Program-made: the position numbers and the translations under genes | From: Ariolimax columbianus | Taxonomy: Eukaryota > Mollusca > Gastropoda > Stylommatophora > Arionidae | Length of the DNA: 64,000 nt | Direction: 5' to 3' | NCBI GenBank assembly: GCA_036924085.1 | Contig: JAVGWX010000007.1 | Coordinates: 105,872,117-105,936,116, forward strand | In this document: piece by piece, positions 35,401 through 47,400 of the stretch | Layout: every line of letters starts with the position of its first letter | Numbering within the stretch: position 1 is the stretch's first letter | The notes under the pieces: model-generated | The model's database searches: none | Seen by the model: the letters and a program-made list of their open reading frames with translations, nothing else | What the model was told of the DNA's origin: nothing

Positions 35401-38400
35401 ACCATTCCCCACAAACTAGACTATCTACAGATAATGGACCAGGCCCTTGACCATTCCCCACAAACTAGACTATCTACAGATAATGGACCAGACCATTGAC
35501 CATTCCCCACAAACTAGACTATCTACAGATAATGGTCTAGCCAAGACCATTCCCCACAAACTAGACTATCTACAGATAATGGACCAGGCTGTTGACCATT
35601 CCCCACAAACTAGACTATCTACAGATAATGGACTGGACCATTCCCCACAAACTAGACTATCTACAGATAATGGACCAGGCCATTCCCCACAAACTAGACT
35701 ATCTACAGATAATGGACCAGACCATTCCCCACAAACTAAACTATCTACAGATAATGGACCAGGCCGTTGGCCATTCCCCACAAACTAGACTAGCTACAGA
35801 TAATGGACCAGACCATTCCCCACAAACTAGACTATCTACAGATAATGGACCAGACTATTCCCCACAAACTAGACTATCTACAGATAATGGACCAGACCAT
35901 TCCCCACAAACTAGACTATCTACAGATAATGGACCAGACTATTCCCCATAAACTAGACTATCTACAGATAATGGACCAGACTATTCCCCACATACTAGAC
36001 TATCTACAGATAATGGACCAGACTATTCCCCACAAACTAGACTATCTACCAACATTGCTCATATCGTGTGTTGTTGTTGCTGTCCCCAACGAGTAAGTTT
36101 ACTCTTTTTGTGCGAGCTGAAAAGGGTGCTAAGTGACTTATTGCAGTAGCTTTTCTCACATCTTGAAGTTGCTGATGAAGATGTACCAGAGTTCTCCAGG
36201 CAGTTGTGCCATGCTTGACTTCATCTGCGTGTTGCTGACTACTACAGAGAATACGTCAACCCACCACCCTGTTAGCCAGGCAGCCATGAAAAGAGCCTGT
36301 TTTCAGAGAGACCTAAGTTGAAGCCAGGTGACGGTCTTGGCCAGTATATTTGATCTGACCTTGATTAACATGTCAGATTTATATGTTTTGCCTGACCAGA
36401 CGTTACGTCTCCCCCCCCCCCCCCCCCCATATTTTGTGTGTTTAACAACATAAAACACAACATCCAAAACTGACATTATGTAGCACATTGTCTCTTATTC
36501 TATTCACATTACCTGTTACCACAAATAGCTACAATGTCTCACCTGCAAGCAAGCCATAGGTCACCATCAAGAGATAGATGTTTGGACTGAAAGCGCTAAC
36601 CAGGAAAGCGACACAGCTCAGCACACTCCCTGTTACAGTCACTGCCCGGAAGCCAAACCTCTTCACCAACTCAATGGAGATGGAGCCTGGGAGGAGATCA
36701 GAAACTAGTGGAGATATAAACCTCAACCATAGTACAGCACCAATCTGTGTGTGGCTACATCAATCTGTGTGTGGCTACACCAATCTTGTTGTGGTTGAAC
36801 CAATCTGTGTGTGGCTACACCAATCTGTGTGTGGCTACACCAATCTGTGTGTGGCTACACCAATGTTGTTGTGGTTGAACCAATCTGTGTGTGGCTACAC
36901 CAATCTGGTTGTGGCTACACCAATCTGGTTGTGGTTGAACCAATATGCGTGTGGCTACACCAATCTGGTTGTGGTTGAACCAATATGTGTGTGGCTACAT
37001 CAATCTGGCTGTGGTTACATCAATCTGGTTGTGGTTGAACCAATCTGTGTGTGGCTATTTCAGTCTGGTTGTGGCTACATTAATCTGGTTGTGGTTGAAG
37101 AAATCTGTGTGTGGCTATGCCAATCTGGTTGTGGCTACATTAATCTGGTTGTGGTTGAACAAATCTGTGTGTGGCTACATTGATCTGGTTGTGGTTGAAC
37201 AAATCTGTGTGTGGCTACACCAACCTGGTTGTGGCTACACCAATCTGTTTTTGGCTATACCAATCTGTTTGTGGCTACACCAATCTGTGTGTGGTTACAC
37301 CAATCTGGTTGTGGTTGAACCAATCTGTGTGTGGCTACACCAATCTGTTTGTGCTACATCAATCTGGTTGTGGCTACACAAATCTGTTTGTGGTTGAACC
37401 AATCTGAGTATATGTGTGACTCTTCCGGCCTTGACATTGGAAACACGCTATTCAAAGGTGGTTCTTTGAGAGATCCTGATTTTAATTAAATTAACAGCAG
37501 TCTACAGATAAACACCATTTTTTGTAAGCAGACAAAGTTGGCTTCCATCTCAAACTTCCATGCTTGCTTCCATCTCAAACAAAGGCTGTCGGCTTAACAT
37601 GATTATTCAATCATGGATTCAAACTGAAAATAACGATAGATGGCTTATCCAGCATTGAAAATCAGTTCAGATTCAGAATACAAATGTAATGATTTGTTCG
37701 CAGATTCTGAAAAAGGCGTCTCATTTACTGAAGTCAAGGGGGCGTCTTCCCTAACCATCACTAGTTCTAGTAGAGGTAGGCCTGCGATAAAAGGAACGGT
37801 CCTATAAAGGGAAGAGCAGATAGGTCACATTTAGCAGACCAACAGACATTGATGTTCAGGCTAGAGGTTCTACTGAGGAGGTCTGCTGGAGTCATGCTTT
37901 TCACTTTTTTCCACCTCATCTTAGAACTCCTGATGTAAACCCAGATGATGTTCCTTTTCATTCATCACCATTGTTTTGCCTCAAGGCCCCTCCCTTTTCA
38001 CTGAGAAAATCATGGAAGAATTGATAGTGTCTATCAATGACTAAACTGATTAGTTATGTGAATCCAAAATGACAACAGCCTCTGTAAGATCAGTTTATAA
38101 CAAGTGGTATCCCATCACACTTCCAGAACTTATAGCAAGTGGTATCCCATCACACTTCCAGAACTTATAGGTATCCCATCACACTTCCAGAACTTATAGG
38201 TATCCCATCACACTTCCAGAACTTATAGGTATCCCATCACACTTCCAGAACTTATAGGTATCCCATCACACTTCCAGAACTTATAGCAAGTGGTATCCCA
38301 TCACACTTCCAGAACTTATAGCAAGTGGTATCCCATCACACTTCCAGAACTTATAGGTATCCAATCACACTTCCAGAACTTATAGGTATCCCATCACACT

Positions 38401-41400
38401 TCCAGAACTTATAGGTATCCCATCACACTTCCAGAACTTATAGGTATCCCATCCCCCATCACACTTCCAGAACTTATAGCAAGTGGTATCCCATCACACT
38501 TCCAGAACTTATAGCAAGTGGTATCCCATCACACTTCCAGAACTTATAGGTATCCCATCACACTTCCAGAACTTATAGCAAGTGGTATCCCATCACACTT
38601 CCAGAACTTATAGGTATCCCATCACACTTCCAGAACTTATAGGTATCCCATCACACTTCCAGAACTTATAGGTATCCCATCACACTTCCAGAACTTATAG
38701 GTATCCCATCACACTTCCAGAACTTATAGCAAGTGGTATCCCATCACACTTCCAGAACTTATAGCAAGTGGTATCCCATCACACTTCCAGAACTTATAGG
38801 TATCCAATCACACTTCCAGAACTTATAGGTATCCCATCACACTTCCAGAACTTATAGGTATCCCATCACACTTCCAGAACTTATAGGTATCCCATCCCCC
38901 ATCACACTTCCAGAACTTATAGCAAGTGGTATCCCATCACACTTCCAGAACTTATAGCAAGTGGTATCCCATCACACTTCCAGAACTTATAGGTATCCCA
39001 TCACACTTCCAGAACTTATAGCAAGTGGTATCCCATCACACTTCCAGAACTTATAGGTATCCCATCACACTTCCAGAACTTATAGGTATCCCATCACACT
39101 TCCAGAACTTATAGGTATCCCATCACACTTCCAGAACTTATAGGTATCCCATCACACTTCCAGAACTTATAGGTATCCCATCACACTTCCAGAACTTATA
39201 GGTATCCCATCACACTTCCAGAACTTATAGCAAGTGGTATCCCATCACACTTCCAGAACTTATAGGTATCCCATCACACTTCCAGAACTTATAGCAAGTG
39301 GTATCCCATCCCCCATCACACTTCCAGAACTTATAGCAAGTGGTATCCCATCACACTTCCAGAACTTATAGCAAGTGGTATCCCATCACACTTCCAGAAC
39401 TTATAGCAAGTGGTATCCCATCCCCCATCACACTTCCAGAACTTATAGCAAGTGGTATCCCATCACACTTCCAGAACTTATAGCAAGTGGTATCCCATCA
39501 CACTTCCAGAACTTATAGCAAGTGGTATCCCATCCCCCATCACACTTCCAGAACTTATAGCAAGTGGTATCCCATCACACTTCCAGAACTTATAGCAAGT
39601 GGTATCCCATCAACCATCACACTTCTAGAACTTATAGCAAGTGGTATCCCATCCCCCATCACACTTCCAGAACTTATAGCAAGTGGTATCCCATCACACT
39701 TCCAGAACTTATAGCAAGTGGTATCCCATCAACCATCACACTTCTAGAACTTATAGCAAGTGGTATCCCATCAACCATCACACTTCCAGAACTTATAGCA
39801 AGTGGTATCCCATCAACCATCACACTTCTAGAACTTATAGCAAGTGGTATCCCATCAACCATCACACTTCCAGAACTTATAGCAAGTGGTATCCCATCAA
39901 CCATCACACTTCCGGAACTTATAGCAAGTGGTATCCCATCAACCATCACACTTCCAGAACTTATAGCAAGTGGTATCCCATCAACCATCACACTTCCAGA
40001 ACTTATAGCAAGTGGTATCCCATCAACCATCACACTTCCGGAACTTATAGCAAGTGGTATCCCATCAACCATCACACTTCCAGAACTTATAGCAAGTGGT
40101 ATCCCATCAACCATCACACTTCCAGAACTTATAGCAAGTGGTATCCCATCAACCATCACACTTCCGGAACTTATAGCAAGTGGTATCCCATCAACCATCA
40201 CACTTCCAGAACTTATAGCAAGTGGTATCCCATCAACCATCACACTTCCAGAACTTATAGCAAGTGGTATCCCATCCCCCATCACACTTCCAGAACTTAT
40301 AGCAAGTGGTATCCCATCCCCCATCACACTTCTAGAACTTATAGCAAGTGGTATCCTATCAACCATCACACTTCCAGAACTTATAGCAAGTGGTATCCCA
40401 TCCCCCATCACACTTCCAGAACTTATAGCAAGTGGTATCCTATCAACCATCACACTTCCAGAACTTATAGCAAGTGGTATCCCATCCCCCATCACACTTC
40501 CAGAACTTATAGCAAGTGGTATCCCATCAACCATCACACTTCCAGAACTTATAGCAAGTGGTATCCCATCCCCCATCACACTTCTAGAACTTATAGCAAG
40601 TGGTATCCTATCAACCATCACACTTCCAGAACTTATAGCAAGTGGTATCCCATCCCCCATCACACTTCCAGAACTTATAGCAAGTGGTATCCCATCAACC
40701 ATCACACTTCCAGAACTTATAGCAAGTGGTATCCCATCAACCATCACACTTCCGGAACTTATAGCAAGTGGTATCCCATCAACCATCACACTTCCAGAAC
40801 TTATAGCAAGTGGTATCCCATCAACCATCACACTTCCAGAACTTATAGCAAGTGGTATCCCATCAACCATCACACTTCCAGAACTTATAGCAAGTGGTAT
40901 CCCATCAACCATCACACTTCCAGAACTTATAGCAAGTGGTATCCCATCAACCATCACACTTCCAGAACTTATAGCAAGTGGTATCCCATCCCCCATCACA
41001 CTTCCAGAACTTATAGCAAGTGGTATCCCATCCCCCATCACACTTCTAGAACTTATAGCAAGTGGTATCCTATCAACCATCACACTTCCAGAACTTATAG
41101 CAAGTGGTATCCCATCCCCCATCACACTTCCAGAACTTATAGCAAGTGGTATCCTATCAACCATCACACTTCCAGAACTTATAGCAAGTGGTATCCCATC
41201 CCCCATCACACTTCCAGAACTTATAGCAAGTGGTATTCCATCAACCATCACACTTCCAGAACTTATAGCAAGTGGTATCCCATCAACCATCACACTTCCA
41301 GAACTTATAGCAAGTGGTATCCCATCCCCCATCACACTTCCAGAACTTATAGCAAGTGGTATCCCATCCCCCATCACACTTCTAGAACTTATAGCAAGTG

Positions 41401-44400
41401 GTATCCTATCAACCATCACACTTCCAGAACTTATAGCAAGTGGTATCCCATCCCCCATCACACTTCCAGAACTTATAGCAAGTGGTATCCTATCAACCAT
41501 CACACTTCCAGAACTTATAGCAAGTGGTATCCCATCCCCCATCACACTTCCAGAACTTATAGCAAGTGGTATTCCATCAACCATAACACTTCCAGAACTT
41601 ATAGCAAGTGGTATCCCATCCCCCATCACACTTCTAGAACTTATAGCAAGTGGTATCCTATCAACCATCACACTTCCAGAACTTATAGCAAGTGGTATCC
41701 CATCCCCCATCACACTTCCAGAACTTATAGCAAGTGGTATCCTATCAACCATCACACTTCCAGAACTTATAGCAAGTGGTATCCCATCCCCCATCACACT
41801 TCTAGAACTTATAGCAAGTGGTATCCTATCAACCATCACACTTCCAGAACTTATAGCAAGTGGTATCCCATCCCCCATCACACTTCCAGAACTTATAGCA
41901 AGTGGTATCCCATCCCCCATCACACTTCCAGAACTTATAGCAAGCGGTATCCCATCACACTTCCAGAACTTATAGCAAGTGGTATCCCATCACACTTCCA
42001 GAACTTATAGCAAGTGGTATCCCATCACACTTCCAGAACTTATAGCAAGTGGTATCCCATCACACTTCCAGAACTTATAGCAAGTGGTATCCCATCACAC
42101 TTCCAGAACTTATAGCAAGTGGTATCCCATCCCCCATCACACTTCCAGAACTTATAGCAAGTGGTATCCCATCACACTTCCAGAACTTATAGCAAGTGGT
42201 ATCCCATCACACTTCCAGAACTTATAGCAAGTGGTATCCCATCCCCCATCACACTTCCGGAACTTATAGCAAGTGGTATCCCATCACACTTCCAGAACTT
42301 ATAGCAAGTGGTATCCCATCACACTTCCAGAACTTATAGCAAGTGGTATCCCATCCCCCATCACACTTCCGGAACTTATAGCAAGTGGTATCCCATCAAC
42401 CATCACACTTCCAGAACTTATAGCAAGTGGTATCCCATCACACTTCCAGAACTTATAGCAAGTGGTATCCCATCAACCATCACACTTCCAGAACTTATAG
42501 CAAGTGGTATCCCATCCCCCATCACACTTCCAGAACTTATAGCAAGTGGTATCCCATCAACCATCACACTTCCAGAACTTATAGCAAGTGGTATCCCATC
42601 ACACTTCCAGAACTTATAGCAAGTGGTATCCCATCAACCATCACACTTCCAGAACTTATAGCAAGTGGTATCCCATCACACTTCCAGAACTTATAGCAAG
42701 TGGTATCCCATCCCCCATCACACTTCCAGAACTTATAGCAAGTGGTATCCCATCAACCATCACGCTTCCAGAAGTTATAGCAAGTGGTATCCCATCAACC
42801 ATCACGCTTCCAGAACTTATAGCAAGTGGTATCCCATCAACCATCACACTTCCAGAACTTATAGCAAGTGGTATCCCATCAACCATCACACTTCCAGAAC
42901 TTATAGCAAGTGGTATCCCATCAACCATCACGCTTCCAGAACTTATAGCAAGTGGTATCCCATCCCCCATCACACTTCTAGAACTTATAGCAAGTGGTAT
43001 CCTATCAACCATCACACTTCCAGAACTTATAGCAAGTGGTATCCCATCCCCCATCACACTTCTAGAACTTATAGCAAGTGGTATCCTATCAACCATCACA
43101 CTTCCAGAACTTATAGCAAGTGGTATCCCATCCCCCATCACACTTCCAGAACTTATAGCAAGTGGTATCCCATCCCCCATCACACTTCTAGAACTTATAG
43201 CAAGTGGTATCCCATCCCCCATCACACTTCTAGAACTTATAGCAAGTGGTATCCCATCCCCCATCACACTTCCAGAACTTATAGCAAGTGGTATCCTATC
43301 AACCATCACACTTCCAGAACTTATAGCAAGTGGTATCCTATCAACCATCACACTTCCAGAACTTATAGCAAGTGGTATCCCATCCCCCATCACACTTCCA
43401 GAACTTATAGCAAGTGGTATCCTATCAACCATCACACTTCCAGAACTTATAGCAAGTGGTATCCCATCCCCCATCACACTTCCAGAACTTATAGCAAGTG
43501 GTATCCTATCAACCATCACACTTCCAGAACTTATAGCAAGTGGTATCCTATCCCCCATCACACTTCCAGAACTTATAGCAAGTGGTATCCCATCACACTT
43601 CCGGAACTATGTACATTTGTTTCTATTATTATTGCCATGGGTATTTTAAAGAAACCAAAAGTCAGTGATTACTGGTCACGGGAATCCAACATGCTTACTC
43701 TCTGGTTCAAAGATGTGATGAAAAGGGAGAGATTTCAAGTTTTGTACCACACTTTGTTCCATGTTTGTCATATTGATGCTACTGGAAAAGCAAAGATTGA
43801 GCCATTCATGCAGAAGATGTTGAAAAATTATCAAGAGGCATAATATCCTTTCAAAGACCTTTCTGTGGATGAAATGGTCATTGGCCGGAAAGGAAGGAGG
43901 GCGCACAAAATGTTTAACGCTTGCAAACCCCATAAATACCAGATCAAGACCTTCGGCCTTTGTGATAGCAGGACTAGCTATGTCTTCAATATACTGCTAT
44001 ATTATGGTGCCAACACATCCTATAACCCAACACATCATATAACCCAACACATCCTATAGCCCAACACATCATATAACCCAACACATCACATAACCCAACA
44101 CATCATATAGCCCAGAACTGCTTGCAGGAAGCCAACATGCGACTAAAGTGTTTGATATATTGTTAAAACCATGTGGCCACCACATTTATCATTTATGCTG
44201 ACAGATATTATACTAACTGCCAATTGTTAGAATATCTTACTGCCAACAGGTATTATACTAACTGCCAATTGTTAGAATATCTTACTGCCAACAGGTATTA
44301 TACTAACTGCCAATTGTTAGAATATCTTACTGCCAACAGACAGTACCAAACCGGAACTGTCTAAATAAACCAAACAAATTTGCAGGAGATTAAAACCACA

Positions 44401-47400
44401 CAGCTGAGGTTTCTCCAGAGCTTAAAACCACACAGCTGAGGTTTCTCCAGAGCTTAAAACCACACAGCTGAGGTTTCTCCAGAGCTTAAAACCACACAGT
44501 TGAGGTTTCTCCAGAGCTTAAAACCACACAGTTGAGGTTTCTCCAGAGCTTAAAACCACACAGCTGAGGTTTCTCCAGAGTTTAAAACCACACAGTTGAG
44601 GTTTCTCCAGAGCTTAAAACCACACAGTTGAGGTTTCTCCAGAGCTTAAAACCACACAGTTGAGGTTTCTCCAGAGCTTAAAACCACACAGTTGAGGTTT
44701 CTCCAGAGCTTAAAACCACACAGCTGAGGTTTCTCCAGAGCTTAAAACCACACAGCTGAGGTTTCTCCAGAGCTTAAAACCACACAGCTGAGGTTTCTCC
44801 GGAGCTTAAAACCACACAGTTGAGGTTTCTCCAGAGCTTAAAACCACACAGCTGAGGTTTCTCCATAGCTTAAAACCACACAGCTGAGGTTTCTCCAGAG
44901 CTTAAAACCACACAGCTGAGGTTTCTCCAGAGCTTAAAACCACACAGTTGAGGCATCTCCAAATGAAATGGTTTATGAGGCAGGATAAAAGATTTCTGTG
45001 TGTCCTATTTATAGATAAGACGTCATATACTCGTGCATCTAGTAGTGCATCCGTCGATACAAGAGAGGTCACCAATCGTGCTGGTACAAGAAAACACAAA
45101 CCTGTATTGATTGATTCTTGCAATCACCTGATGAATGGATGTGATCTAGCTGACCAATGCTGTACCACATACGGAACCTTCAATAGATGCACAAGAAAGT
45201 GGTGGGAGAAGAAATCATGCAGTAGAATGCATTTCTGTTGTTTGTACTCACAAGACTGCAGCGGTCAAGACCAGGGTGGCACTGCCACAGAAAGAATAGA
45301 TGTTGGCAGTGACCTAGTTACCTCTACACCTCATGGTAGAAGAGGAGCGACTAAGTAAGTAAGTAAGTGACCTGGTTGATAAGCAACAAGAGCCCTTGCA
45401 GAGGTCAGCCAGCACCAGAGAGCCCTGGCAGGGAACAGCCAGCACCAGAGAGCCCTGACAGAGACTAGCTACCACAAGAGCCCTTACAGAGACTAGCCAG
45501 CACCAGAGAGCCCTGAGAGAGAGACCAGCCAGCACCAGAGAGCCCTTACAGAGTCCAGCCAGCACCAGAGAGCCCTGACAGAGACCAGCCAGCACCAGAG
45601 AGCCCTGACAGAGACCAGCCAGCACCAGAGAGCCCTGACAGAGACCAGCCAGCACCAGAGAGCCCTGACAGAGACCAGCCAGCACCAGAGAGCCCTGACA
45701 GCCAGCACCAGAGAGCCCTTACAGAGACCAGCCAGCATCAGAGAGCCCTGACAGAGACTAGCTACCACAAGAGCCCTGACAGGAACGTCATCACCAAAAA
45801 GATGATATATTTGCATGTGTGTGTGAGATAATTTATCCAGCAATGTGTTTTACATCATGTTGCTTGCTAGCCTAATGCCGAAACCTTATTGGGGTTATTT
45901 TATGACATGGTCCTATTCTTTAGTCACAAGGATCCACATGGGTTGCACATACCAATATATAAACACATAGACAACCCAGCAACACAGACATATAGCATTA
46001 ACTCTTAAAGGCCATAAGAACGCTGTCGGCGTTCTTCCTGGCGTCCGCTTAAAACTTTGATGCCAGAAAAAATGCTCATATCGTTAACAGCACATTAAAT
46101 GCAATTAGTTTTTCAGTGTTTTTAGATTTTAATTGACATTACGTGGCAAGTGGAATAGGAGGTGACTCTCATATTTACGTTTCATTTTGACATTACGTGG
46201 CAAGTGGAATAGGAGGTAACATATTTACGTTTCATTTTGACATTTGTAAAACGTGCTTTTGTGAGAAAATTCAAAGTTGGAAAACATTTGTCATTTTCAA
46301 GTCAGCCAAATTTTGGTTGTTTATCACAAAAATGTGTAGCAAACCTAGCACTTCAAGATTGTCTAATAGTAGGTTGTTTTTATCTGTAGAAAAGGATAGG
46401 AATTTGTCGACGCTAGGTGAATTTAGTGACGAGCATTCACATTTTTCTGATGCTGAATCGGAGTCAGACATAGAATATAATATTATTCAACCTATGCAGC
46501 CTACTGAAGACGAGGAGGCGTTGTCACAGCCAAGATCTAGTGCTACTAAAAGGCAAAAAAGTTTGACTGTACCGTCAACAGAAAAACGAAGATGCAATAT
46601 TTCTAAAGCAAACTCGAGAGAGCATGATAGCGAATGGGTTTCAGTAACAAATTCCATCACCACTGACTGACTGACTGAGACCCGGAACTCGTTCAGATTG
46701 CTGCCAAAATGTGGTCGACCATGTGGAGTGAATGGAGACCTGCAACTCACTGACACATCAACTCCATTTGACTGCTACAGAAAATTATTTTCTTGTAGAT
46801 ATTATTCATATGTGGATTACTGTTATTTTGAAGTACACTAGACCAATCTGCATTACGTTTCAGTGGTTATTCATGGATTGGTGACATTTTTGTGTGTAAA
46901 AAAGTTTTTATTACAAAAAAATGGCAATATAATTATTAACAATTACTTGTAATATTTGATGAAATTCTACAAGACCTTCATATTCTTACTGCATATTCAT
47001 TTCCCTTTAATTTGATATATAACGTTTGTTTTACTTGTGAAATAATTCAGAAAAGTCCAGTTTTATGAAGAGACTGCCTTATAGAAAAATAATTCTGGCA
47101 AAACTAGTTACAAAATTATGGCCTTTAAGAGTAAATATTATCACTGAACTATGAATGCTGCTCGTAGCTATCAGGGGCTACAGAAAGAGCTACCTTACCC
47201 ATAATCAACCCCCCAATATTGCTCGTAGCTATTAGGGGCTACAGAAAGAGCTAGCTTACCCATAATCAACCCCCCAATGTTGTTCGTAGCTATCAAAGGC
47301 TACAGTAAGAGCTACCTTACCCATAATCAACCCCCCAATGTTGCTCGTAGCTATCAATGGCTAAAATAAGAGAACATGAATTGTGTCTGCTTACCCATGA

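Larger units (their letters stand above)
37640..45322 (+). pseudogene. piggyBac transposase relic, split by four arrays
   Basis: Plus-strand pieces in family order: an acidic N-terminal SSDSEYKCNDLFADSE (about 37665); FTEKIMEELIVSIND (about 37995) and NKWYPITLPEL (38098-38130); a 5.5-kb array; then TFVSIIIAMGILKKPKVSDYWS (43610-43677); VLYHTLFHVCH; VDEMVIGRKGR with the first catalytic Asp (about 43867); GLCDSRTSYVFN; YADRYYTNCQLLEYL with the second Asp (about 44198); a 32-bp array; KWFMRQDKRFLCVLFIDK (about 44968); and HLMNGCDLADQC with the third Asp (about 45125), then RKWWEKK. Stops and frameshifts separate the parts, so it cannot make an active enzyme. All three Asp-containing motifs of the DDD catalytic core are still visible. 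It lies in SLC16 intron 1, antisense to the gene. Confidence 0.85.

Noticed and set aside
36407..36427. Quadruplex-forming regulatory site (poly C/G runs at 36.4, 53.9 and 63.2 kb)
   Set aside because: Simple homopolymers; probably replication slippage or assembly-sensitive runs rather than designed motifs.
39564..42010. ORFs of 749-803 residues (ITLPELIASGIPS and related frames)
   Set aside because: They are tandem copies of a piggyBac segment in rotating frames, not a gene.
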